Below, piece by piece: positions 54,893 to 64,000 of a stretch of DNA of 64,000 nucleotides. Source of the DNA: Pleurodeles waltl (Eukaryota; Chordata; Amphibia; Caudata; Salamandridae); assembly GCF_031143425.1 (NCBI RefSeq), contig NC_090444.1:1310509324-1310573323 (forward strand). The letters run 5' to 3'. The position numbers were made by a program, and so were the translations under genes. The stretch's first letter is position 1; every line of letters begins with the position of its first letter. A model generated the notes under the pieces. That model saw only the letters and a program-made list of their open reading frames with translations. It was not told where the DNA came from and ran no database searches.

Positions 54893-55467
54893 GTCCAAAC
54901 ACAAATAGATAGATTCAGTGAGAGCATGGAGGGGTAGCTGGGTTCTGACACTGAAGTAACACTGTTACTGCATTGTGGTATAATGTTTTTTGGAGGGGTG
55001 TGTCTTCAGCTCTTTCCTAAATCGGAGGCGGTTTTGGGAAGTTCTAATGATATGGTGTAAAGATAGTTCAGGCCTTTTGCAAGGTTTTCTTTTTTTCCAC
55101 TTCTTCATCTCCAGTCTGATGGAGTCCTGGCTGTGGGTGTGCAGGGAGGTTGTGAGCATGTCTGCTAGACTGGAAACGGTGGAGTCGTGATAACTTTGGC
55201 TTTTTTTCCAGCATTTTCCTGAGAAAAAGAGTTGTAGCTAGGTTAGTAGCTGTCCAGGATTTTTGCATCAGCAATTTAATTTTCATCCTTGGGTGATAGT
55301 AGTGTGTTTGAGGAGGCGAGGAATGATGCCAGAGAGAAGGGAGAAAGTGATCATGATGTTGTGTTTGTTGCTGGTAAATATTGTAAACAATATTAAAATA
55401 ACAGTGAACAATGGAATAATTAGGAGGACATTCCCAAAACATGAAGCAGTTAACTTACACTTTAATT
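54893..55467. other. Unassigned sequence, possible LINE 3' debris
   Basis: A minus-strand frame of 124 codons at 55068-55442 is His/Thr-rich without a recognisable domain. The + strand is T/G-rich. No gene is supported. Confidence 0.25.
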
Positions 55468-55475
55468 CCTTAAGT

Positions 55476-55702
55476 CAGTGGTTCCCAATGTTTTGACTTC
55501 TGTTGACCCCCACTTTATCATTACTGGAACCCAGGGACCCCCACTGAATCATTATTGCAATGCGGGGACCCCCACAGAGTCATTATTGAAAGCTGGGGAC
55601 CTAATCTGTTAATATGTTTTTAATTTTCTAAGCAGTCTCTGACCCTCTGAGAAGGCTTCACGGACTCCCAGTGGTCCCAGGACCACAGGTTGGGAACTAC
55701 AG
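55476..55702. mobile_element. hAT-like MITE of a second family (227 bp)
   Basis: Terminal repeats CAGTGGTTCCCAA / TTGGGAACTACAG are of the widespread Charlie-like type. The flanks CCTTAAGT (55468-55475) and TCTTAAGT (55703-55710) form an 8-bp duplication with one mismatch. Inside, a GGACCCCCAC-(T/C) TCATTATTG block is repeated about three times at ~42-bp spacing. Confidence 0.9.
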
Positions 55703-55818
55703 TCTTAAGTAAATGAAACACATTGGCACACCTAACACACAAAGATTGGTTCTCAAACACACAGACATGATGTACACTTATACAGAGATATCAGCAGGCG
55801 CAGAGACCTGAAGATCTA

Positions 55819-55971
55819 GGCTCAATTCACAAAGGTAAACTTAGACCAAAAGTCTAATTTTAGACCAAAAGTCTAAACTTAGACCAAAAGTCTAACTTTA
55901 CTGCAAGTAAAGCTAGACTTTAGATCTAAACTTAGACTTTTGATCTAAGTTTACCTTTGTGAATCGGGCCC
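55819..55971. mobile_element. Palindromic MITE (about 153 bp)
   Basis: The left end CTCAATTCACAAAGGTAAAC and the right end GTTTACCTTTGTGAAT are inverted copies. The interior has three direct copies of TTAGACCAAAAGTCTAA, itself palindromic. Target-site duplications are not clear (CTA left, CATA right). Superfamily uncertain. Confidence 0.75.
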
Positions 55972-56749
55972 ATAGTCACGAAGAAACGCACAAACAGGGA
56001 CTCAATCTTGGAGACATAAGTAAAGACACACACATACACACACTTCCATTCCAAGACCCATATGCAAAGACACACTTTCACAGTGACATTCCTACAGACA
56101 CTTGCACACGCAGCACCAGCCGACCAATAAGTAATATCTCCCAGAAAAATAAAGCAACAAAATTACTATCTTGCTGAAGCAACAAAAAATAATATTCTGA
56201 CGTGGAGCTTCATTGAAACCTTCATATAAGCAAAGCAGCAAATGTACAAGCGGTCTACTTAAATAAATATATGAGGCTCAATTCTAGAACTGAGCAAGGC
56301 ATGTAATACATATTACAGAGGCTTTCAGACGTGTGTACTCCTCTATAGTGCAACGTCTTTTGAACAAAGGAGCCTAGGACAGCAAGGAAGGAACAATAAT
56401 GTGTCTCCCGAGAACGTCAGCACAGTCTGAGTGAGCAAACAGGGAACTGCCCTCACAGATGGTATCAAAAGAGCGGGGGCCAGCGGCTCAAAGACTGAGA
56501 GTTCATCACACACTCACCACTCGGTTATAAACTTAACCAAGTCACAAAGGAAAGGGCAGCGGATTAAAGAAGACTAGGAGAGGCAGGTCAACCTCCCGAC
56601 GTGTCTGTGATTTACGCACTTCCTCGGACAGGCGAACTGCCAAGGAACAGGCTGCGTTAAGCCATATTTAGGGCTTGGCAGGAAGGGGTTTGCTGCGTGC
56701 CTGCCCTGGCATGCCCTTTCATCGTTACTACTGAGTCAATGGGTGCTAG
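55972..56749. other. Intergenic sequence, no gene seen
   Basis: CA-rich start (ACACACACATACACAC near 56026), then mixed sequence. Nothing recognisable. Confidence 0.3.
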
Positions 56750-56960
56750 CAATGTTAGGCCCATGTTTATACTTATTTTGCGCTGCATTTGCGACATTTT
56801 TGAGCGCAAAAGCGGCACAAACATACAAAACACAATTATATATTGTATATTTGCGTGGCTTTTGCGTAAAAAAATTATGCAAAAGCGGCACAAGAAAAGT
56901 CTTAATTGCACAGCGAATAAAAACAGATAAAAAAAAGCAAAACTTGGCGTAGACATACCT
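56750..56960. mobile_element. Partial MITE related to the element at 61006-61849
   Basis: TTAGGCCCATGTTTATACTT is a diverged form of the terminus TAAGGGCCATATTTATACTT at 61003. It is followed by AGCGCAAAAGCGGC-type words, as in that family. The far end was not found, so it is probably truncated. Confidence 0.45.
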
Positions 56961-58037
56961 GTGCCAATAGTCGGTTTCATAGGCCTTTTCTGGGTTGTAT
57001 TCAGGAGATCAGAGAGACAACCCTTGCCCACGAGCCAAGAGATTTCAGCTCTCTACCGTTCTACCGTTCTCGGGAGTAAGCGTAAGTGTTTACTGTTTGT
57101 TCAGGCAACGCATGGCTTCACGCCTGCAACAGCACGCTTAGGAGGAACAATTGAGATGGCAAACAATAGCAATAACAAGCAATAGCAAAACCAATAGATC
57201 GTGCCTTTGAGAACATTCTGGCTTTGCCAACGACTGTTGGTGATTCTGCTCAGCGTCTGGATGATGCTGTTCAGCATGGCCTACAGGAGGAAAGCCAAAA
57301 AAAAGGTGCAATAATGAGACTGAGTCACTTTAAAGGCAGGTGCATGCGTGATTGTGCTTGTGCTCCTACAGTGTGACGCAATTGCCGCTTTTTTAATTTA
57401 CCGGTAAATAAAAAAAAAATGAAACAGAAGTAGCACAAAAACGCTTTTTCAAAGGCAGAGGCAATTTGTTACTCGGTCATCACCAAAAAATATAGTAAAA
57501 AAATATTTTAAAAAGACTGGGCGTGTGGGGAATGAAGGACTCAGTGGGGGATGCAATGGGGAGTGGACAGGGGAGGGGGCAAAGAGTACTCAAGGGAGAG
57601 CAATAGAGGGCCAGGGAAGAAGCGCACAAGTGAGAAAGCAACAAGGAGCGCAGGGGAGGCAAGAGGCTTGGCGTGTGGAAAAGTACAAGAGAGATTTTGG
57701 AACATGAGAGAGACACAGCATGGACTGCTGGGGATATTTGGTGGAGGGAAGAAGCACACAAGGGGAAAGCTGGAAAACACATGGATTTTCATGGAGTGCT
57801 TAAACAAAAAGATAAAAATAGTTCCCTAACAGTGAGCAGTGGAAGGATAGAAGCCAGTGAAACAGAGAGATTATAAAAAAAAACTATGCTCCTCGGGAGG
57901 GACTAACACAATATGGACAAGCCGGTACAAGGAAAGCCACTGATCAAGAAGCAAGCAAATAAGAGTGACAATAAATTCAGCTTGTAAGCTGTGGGCAGGC
58001 TGTAAGCCCATGTGGCTTCTTGGTAAGCCCACAATAA
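56961..58037. other. Intergenic sequence with a purine-rich tract
   Basis: 57540-57800 is strongly purine-rich on the + strand (GGGGAGTGGACAGGGGAGGG and following). The open frames across it on both strands reflect composition. No gene is recognised. Confidence 0.4.
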
Positions 58038-58585
58038 GGGCCTAATTTACACAAAACTGATAAATCGACATCAATGTGGTTGCCACAAATCCCCGAACCA
58101 TGCCATGAATGCGCTGTCTTTACAATAGAGAGCTCCATAGCACACGTTTTCAGGGATGTGTCAGAAATTCTGATGCATCTGTTGGCGCTAAAGTGACACA
58201 TTGCTGGAGTTGCATCAAAAACTGATGCAACTCCTGTAATGTGTCAGAATACAGAGGAGAGTTCCATTGTAAAATGCCTTGTGTCAATTTTATGCCTGTC
58301 TGAGAAGCATTCAAATTTTGATGGAGTGAAGTCATAGAGTGATGCAATGAGAAGTTGTAGATTTCACTGTGTCAATTCAACATGTTTTTTTTTAACGTGG
58401 GAATGCCTACCATATATATTTTATACCTGGCACAGGTGTAATGTGATGCAGGTCTTTGCAAACTGATGCACTGGGCCCAATGCAGCAATTTGTAAATATG
58501 GAGCAGTGTAGAGCACTAATTGTGCCACTGCTGCATCATAAAAAAATGACACTGTGGAGATTTAAGCGGCTTGTAAATGAGGCCC
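58038..58585. mobile_element. Harbinger-like MITE (548 bp)
   Basis: The ends GGGCCTAATTTACA and TGTAAATGAGGCCC are inverted, flanked by TAA at 58035-58037 and 58586-58588. The interior contains repeated TGATGCA/TGCATCA words forming hairpins, for example around 58150-58250. Non-coding. Confidence 0.8.
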
Positions 58586-58588
58586 TAA

Positions 58589-59519
58589 GTCTTTTGCAAA
58601 CAGGCAGATTGCACTGCCAGGTCGGCTCAACTTAAAAAGGAGGTTTAATTAACTTATGTTCTGATCCGATTTTAAACAGGTTTCTGAATCTATGATTTTT
58701 ATGCCTCTATGATGGTGGGTCTCGCTTCAGCCACAGTTCATGTGTTAAGCTTGTTTTTGATGAAGGGTTACCCATGGCCTTTCTGTTAACAATATCCCCT
58801 TTAGTGCACACATCAAGCCCAGTAGGATTTTTTGCATGCTGACGGGACATAGTGTGCAGGCAAGTGCTACTGTTCCCTGTCAAAACCATGTTGATTTGAA
58901 GATTTTGCTGACAAGTCAGTGCGCTGACACAAGACAGTTACTCCCTGACCTTGGAGGTTCATTCACCACAGTGCCACCTGGTAACTCATGACCTAGTCTT
59001 TCAGATGCTGCAATTGTTCCAATCATCATCTCCCACTCCCTCCCGAAATCATACTAGCTGCTCCCCATCATACCTTTTATAAATCAATGAATAAATGAAA
59101 TCACTTCTCACCTTACGAGGTGTGATACCAGCTGGGTCAAGCGATAACACAACCATCTTTCAGTGCAGGATGATGCACTGATTGGTCCACTGTCTAACAA
59201 ATCTGTGGCATTGAGTATCAACTCTGGTGGCAGAGTCGAGTGGCTAATGGCCCTTCTGTTTTATGAATTCAAGAGTCTTTTTGCATGAGACTGTGGAATA
59301 GGGCATGTCCTTCTATTTTTACAACAGACTTTCATTGAAGAGAATCATTTCATTCACTATGAAACCTGAATGGAGAACCTGCCCAGTGATGTCAGTGACC
59401 ATATCACGAGTGACACAATTTGTGAGGTCATAAGCAGTGCACTGTGGGGGCATTAGTTATAGTTAGCTCAAACAACTGTAACTATTCAATTTCTACGGCT
59501 TTGAATTTGTAAAATTGGA
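58589..59519. other. Intergenic sequence, repeat fragment near its end
   Basis: No gene is seen. 59425-59485 (TGTGAGGTCATAAGCAGTGC then TTAGTTATAGTTAG) resembles the inner part of the palindromic element at 33988-34205, so part of this stretch is probably another copy. Confidence 0.35.
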
Positions 59520-59680
59520 GTCTAACTATAATGTTCCGGTAACCTGTTTTTTTTCAATGAATTTCTAAGGCTTTTTAAATTCTATTTCCTGACTATAATG
59601 TCCCTGTAACCTTTGTTTTTTCAATGAAGTTCTAAGGATTATTTTATTTTCCTAACTATAATGTCCCTGTAATCGTTTTT
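59520..59680. repeat. Three direct copies of a ~63-bp unit
   Basis: CTAACTATAATGTTCCGGTA and its variants near 59522, 59590 and 59654 begin successive copies, each followed by a T-run, CAATGAA(T/G)TTCTAAGG and AT-rich sequence. Confidence 0.7.
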
Positions 59681-59954
59681 AATACAAAATGTACTAACAT
59701 TTCACCCATACATTCATTTTAGTAATATACATTTTCACAACTTTATAAAGACATTTTTAGTAACAAATGTATTTTTATTAGACATTTTAAAAGTGTTAAT
59801 TAACAAAAAATGTAAGGTAATTTATGTAAACTTTATATAAATACACTACAGCAAGTCGTTCTCTTTTGTATTGGTTCATGGCCCCATGCATCCACTGTGT
59901 TGATATCACAAATCTGTTGCAATTCCTGGAACTCACCCAAATATCAACTTATAA

Positions 59955-61002
59955 GGGCCTCATTACTAGTCTGGCGTTCCAAAACCTGGACTGCCAGACC
60001 AGTGGAGAAGAGACTGCTGCGAAGCTGGCGGTCTCCCCGCCGGCCCTATTACAAGGTTTCCACTGGGTTGACCGGCAGATAGAGCTGTCCTCCAGTCAGT
60101 CCAATGGAAACTGTGCAGTGGCATTGACCTTGGCTCCTCGCGGAGCCGAGGCCAATGTCATTGCACAGAGGGTGCCTCCAGCACCTACAGGAATGCCACT
60201 GTCTGCCGTAGCAGACAGTGCACATTCTGAGGGTGCTGTCAGGGGGGGACACACTGTCCACAACAAGGTCATGGGCAGTACAAGGGACCCCCTGAGGCCC
60301 CAAGCACTGGGGTTCTGCCAGCTGTTTTGTGGCGGGGTCCCCCTCATCGAGCCGAGGCCAATGTCATTTCACGAAGGGTGCCTTCAGCACCCTCAGAATG
60401 CGCACTGTCTGCCATAGCAGACAGTGCGCATTCTGAGGGTGCTGTTGGGGGGGCACACTGCCCACAACAAGGTAATGGGCAGTACAAGGGACCCCCTGAG
60501 GCCCCAGCACTGGGTTTCTGCCAGCTGTTTTGTGGCGGGGTCCCCCTCATGGAGCTGAGGCCTATGTTATTGCGCAGAGGGTGCCTCCAGCACCCTCAGG
60601 AAAGCGCACTGTCTGCCATAGCAGACAGTGCACATTCTGATGGTGCTGTCGGAGGGGGCGGCACACTGCCCACAACAAGGTCATGGGCAGTACAAGGGAC
60701 CACCTGAAGCCCCAGCACTGGGTTTCTGCCAGCTGTTTTGTGGTGGGGTCCCCGCCATGAAAAGGCTGGCAGAAATTGGATTCATGATCAGTAGGGCAGC
60801 GCTGAACTCAGCACTACCGGGGTTGAGAAAGACTCTGACCACCAACAGCCTGTCAAGAACCATGTTCCTGACAGGGATGGTGGTCACCTGGTGGTCTGAC
60901 CACCAGGATCATAATGTGGCGGTCGGACTGCCAGAAGTGCAGCAGTCTGACCTCCACCACGAGGATGTAGGTCTCAAGACCGCCAGCCTCGTCATGAGAC
61001 CC
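59955..61002. mobile_element. Harbinger-like MITE (1048 bp) with internal tandem repeat
   Basis: The ends GGGCCTCATTACTAGTCTGG and CCAGCCTCGTCATGAGACCC are inverted and diverged. TAA flanks both sides (59952-59954 and 61003-61005). The middle is a roughly threefold ~205-bp tandem repeat that carries the 126-183 codon open frames. These are not genes. Its right target TAA is shared with the next element. Confidence 0.78.
60151..60760. repeat. ~205-bp tandem repeat inside the MITE
   Basis: GCCAATGTCATT-type starts occur at 60151, 60357 and 60560 (steps of 206 and 203). Each unit contains a perfect palindrome around CTGTCTGCCATAGCAGACAG and the block TTCTGCCAGCTGTTTTGTGG. Confidence 0.85.
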
Positions 61003-61005
61003 TAA

Positions 61006-61849
61006 GGGCCATATTTATACTTTTTGACGCAAAACTGCGCTAACGCAGTTTTGCGTCAAAAAAATGAGCGCTGGCTAACGCCATTCTGAAGCACCATGCG
61101 GGCGCCGTATTTAATCAATGACGTTAGCCGGCGTTAGCCGCCGGCGCTGCCTGGTGTGCGTGGAAAAAAACGACTTACACCAGGCAGCGCCGGCGTAGGG
61201 GGATATGGAGGTTGGGCGCCAAAAAATGGGGCAAGTCAGGCTGAGGCAAATTTTTCGCCTCAACCCGATTTGCGTCATTTTTGTTCACTCCCAACCCCCA
61301 TTGAAATGACTCCTGTCTTAGCAAAGACAGGAGTCATGCCCCCTTGCCCAATGGCCATGCCCAGGGGACATATGTCCCCTGGGCATGGTCATTGGGCATA
61401 GTGGCATGTAGGGGGGCACAAATCAGGCCCCCCTATGCCACCCAAAAAAAAAAAGGGTGACAGGGGGTGTCCCTGGGGGCATGGGAGGGCACCTCTGGGC
61501 TCCTTCCGAGCCCACAGGTCCCTTAACGCCTGCCTTTTCCAGGCGCTAAAAAACAGCGCAAAAGCGGCCGTACGTCATTTTTTTTGACCCGCCCACTCCT
61601 GGGCGTGAATTTTGCCCGGGAGTGTAAATACGGCGCACATGCCTCGGAGTCAATTTTTTAGACGGGAACGCCTACCTTGCATCTCATTAACGCAAAGTAG
61701 GTGTCCACGCTAAAAAATGACGCAAACTCCATGGACTTTGGCGCTAGACGCGTCTAACGCCAAAGTATAAATATGGAGTTAGTTTTGCAGCGGAATTGCG
61801 TAAAAAAAAACGACGCAATTCCGGCGCAAACAGAGTATAAATATGCCCC
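61006..61849. mobile_element. Harbinger-like MITE (844 bp) with palindromic ends
   Basis: The ends GGGCCATATTTATACT and AGTATAAATATGCCCC are inverted, with TAA at 61003-61005 and 61850-61852. Just inside the left end lies a perfect hairpin made of GACGCAAAACTGCG and its complement. The interior is CpG-containing and non-coding. A truncated relative is at 56750. Confidence 0.82.
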
Positions 61850-61897
61850 TAAGTCTTCACTCATCCGCATTGCAAACCATACCCCAGGTATTTAGTT

Positions 61898-62250
61898 TTG
61901 CCATCTTTCTGGAGAGATACTCTAAACCATAGCTCCATCATTTTTCTGGCTTTCCTTCAAAAGAAGAGTGTTTCAAAGTTAAGCTGCCTGATACTGAAAG
62001 TAGAAGAGAAGAGGAAGAGCAGGATGAAAAAGAAAAGGACTTACCACCTCCAAAGAATTCCTCCAAAGTTTGAAAATATTTCACAATCGCTTCAAGAGAA
62101 AAGAAAGTTCTTTTTAAAATGTGTCCAATGCAATAGGCGCAGCACAAAACTGCCAAGAGGTATGCTGAATAAGTATTCACATGGCACATCCTCTGTTTGG
62201 AAATACCTGAAAACCATGCACCAAAGGACATATCAAAACATGATATGAGA
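61898..62250 (+). pseudogene. BED zinc-finger remnant (hAT transposase or ZBED-like)
   Basis: The frame at 61898-62248 encodes a Lys-rich stretch and then CVQCNRRSTKLPRGMLNKY followed by SHGTSSVWKYLKTMHQ. The Cx2C pair, the GTSS-W--L motif and the histidine are the hallmarks of a BED finger, the N-terminal DNA-binding domain of hAT transposases. An alternative frame just upstream reads acidic (SREEEEQDEKEKD), suggesting a frameshift between two parts of one protein. No catalytic domain follows within the window. It is a fragment, not an intact gene. Confidence 0.5.
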
Positions 62251-62559
62251 GAGGGTAGGTGGTGCATCATCAGCAGCTGGGCATCTGTGAGGCCCTTAAA
62301 TATTGACCAGATGGTTACCATCCTCCTTGTTTCTCCAAAACTGGAAGACATGGTCCCTCATTTTAGCAAATGCCTGATGCCAGGTGCACTAAAAATGTAA
62401 TCTTCTGGCTAGTTTATGGATGGAATCACCAAGCATAATTCTTACATTTGTTTCACCTCACTGTTCCATTTTCCAATCATTTTTAAATACAAGTAGATAT
62501 CTGAAAAGGGAATATACAATACAATTACCTTTACATTACATACTATAAGCAAGTGAGTA
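62251..62559. other. Sequence after the BED remnant
   Basis: A further short frame to 62400 may be decayed transposase, without recognisable motifs. AT-rich beyond that. Confidence 0.3.
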
Positions 62560-63110
62560 GCTACATCAGTGGTCATGTCCGTATGTAAGAGGCTGTGTCT
62601 GAGTATATAAATCAGTATATAAGTGGCTGTATGGGTGGATGACTAGGTGTGTGACTGTTTGAGAGGATACGTGAGTGAGTGTATCAGTGCCTCTACAGGT
62701 GTGTCACTGGATGTGTAAGTAAATGTATAGGTGTGTGAAGGAGTGTTTTTTTTTACTGTATAGGTGTCTAGATCGGTATGTAAGTGGCTGCATGGATTAG
62801 TAACTGGCTGTGTTAGTGGGTGCTTGGGTGTGTAATTATATGTGCATGTGGCTCTGTTAGTGGTGGATACACAAGTTCTGGGTGGGTGTGTGAATAGATG
62901 TGTAAGTGCCTCTGTCGCTGTCTAATTAGGTGTGCAAGTGGCTGTATAGGTGAGTAAATGGGTGTGTGAATGGTTATTTGAGCATGTGACTGAGTGTGTC
63001 AGTCACTGTATATAGGAGTGCTGGGTACATAAGTGCTTTTGTGGGAGTGTAACTGGGTGTGTAAGGGCCTGACTGACTGCGTGAGTGGGTGTAAATGACT
63101 TACTGTTAAA
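62560..63110. repeat. Degenerate GT-rich tandem repeat
   Basis: Words such as GTGTGTAAGTGGCTGTATAG and GGTGTGTGAATGG recur at irregular 25-40 bp spacing across 550 bp, with a T-run at 62747-62754. No coding potential. Confidence 0.7.
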
Positions 63111-64000
63111 CTACATACTATATGCAACACGCACATCTAATTTCAAACACATTAATTCATACTGGCTTAATAAAAAAACATATTTTCAGAATAGTGAATC
63201 TTATCCTTTTCTGTTTACTAATTTGTTTACTTAATGTCCTCATCTAACCTCCTTACTATTTTGCCTGTAGTGTCTAGAAGTTATACTTTTTCTTTCAGCT
63301 TATATACACTCATAGGGTTTTTTACATATACATTTTTACAGTGCAATCTAATTCACATACCTGTAAAATCTCCTTACTGCTGTCCAAGTTTTATTTATAT
63401 CAGCTAATATCTCTTTTCACTGCAAATCACAAGCCAGAAATATGGCAATCCTCCTTTGCTCTCAGTTGAAAAAGTACCAATAATGGCTACTCTTCCCACT
63501 GTGCAGTCTCTCTACTGCTGCACTTAGCAAGTCACAGACTTCCTTTCATCTTTCATTTTTGTCAAACCACTTCTAAATGGTCACTATTTGTTGACACTTT
63601 CCATGTTTCCTGTAAAGAAGCCCAAATCAGTATATTTTTGTGTGGATCTGCAGATCCACCATGGGGCTGAGTGCGGACCCCTATGTGGACTGCTGTGGTT
63701 CTCATCACAGCCCTTAAAACAATTCAACAATCTGCTGTCAATGCTTTTCATTTATATTTTACTTTGTAAAATATTGTCAATTACAAGGCATACACTAGCT
63801 ACTGAGCAAGTTTTGTACTCCAGTCTGCTTTTCAGTTTCACACTGCAGTCTCTTTTGTTACCTTCCCCACATTCTTTTTGCTCTGTTTCAATAGTAACCA
63901 TGTTTCCAATAGTTCCTGCCTACCATTACGTTAAAAGTTCACAAGACTTTATCTCAACAGCACACTAGGTTCACACTAACTGTAGCAGGTGTGGTTGACT
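63111..64000. other. AT-rich intergenic sequence, no gene seen
   Basis: The 126-codon frame at 63588-63968 is hydrophobic but has no recognisable domain or splice context. It is left uncalled. Confidence 0.3.

Noticed and set aside
57480..57829. Overlapping ORFs on both strands near 57.5-57.8 kb
   Set aside because: They are explained by the purine-rich tract; the residue bias follows composition.
59866..61005. 183- and 125-126-codon ORFs at 59866-60417, 60327-60707 and 60628-61005
   Set aside because: They lie within a MITE and its 205-bp tandem repeat. The frames change between units and no domain is visible.
63588..63968. 126-codon hydrophobic ORF
   Set aside because: No domain, no splice context and no conserved start; a frame of this length is expected by chance in this much sequence.

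Overview
The window is eukaryotic nuclear DNA from a vertebrate, most likely a salamander. It holds one protein-coding gene, PRDM13, set in a dense field of transposon remnants and tandem repeats. PRDM13 is recognised from its protein sequence: PR/SET domain, one mid-protein C2H2 finger, three C-terminal C2H2 fingers. The salamander assignment is an inference. It rests on the DIRS retrotransposon, the many palindromic Harbinger-like and hAT-like MITEs, repeat families I recall as common in newts, and introns swollen by repeats.

Layout. 1-15.3 kb: an inverted-duplicated repeat, a hAT MITE, and an old LINE-like retrotransposon with decayed endonuclease and reverse transcriptase. 15.7-17.8 kb: a 127-bp minisatellite. 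19.5-20.06 kb: CpG-rich promoter and 5' leader of PRDM13. 20056-36060: PRDM13 on the + strand in four coding exons (20056-20196, 28738-28869, 28963-29083, 34586-36060), joining in frame to 622 residues. Intron 1 (8.5 kb) carries three separate tandem arrays, including about 48 copies of a 33-bp unit, and a 0.7-kb MITE. Intron 2 is only 93 bp. Intron 3 is 5.5 kb. 36.1-45.4 kb: 3' flank with two polyadenylation signals, MITEs and a probable minus-strand LTR element. 45.4-51.2 kb: a DIRS-type tyrosine-recombinase retrotransposon broken by stops and frameshifts. 52.8-62.4 kb: further hAT and Harbinger-like MITEs with clear target-site duplications, a LINE endonuclease fragment, and a BED-finger (hAT transposase-like) remnant. 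62.5-64 kb: a GT-rich degenerate repeat, then unremarkable AT-rich sequence.

No tRNA, rRNA, CRISPR or prokaryotic-type operon was seen. Most long open frames are repeat artefacts or transposon debris. I found no clearly new biological system. The most unusual item is the 33-bp array in PRDM13 intron 1: it stays open for 642 codons and repeats a consensus-like 5' splice site in the sense direction about once per unit.
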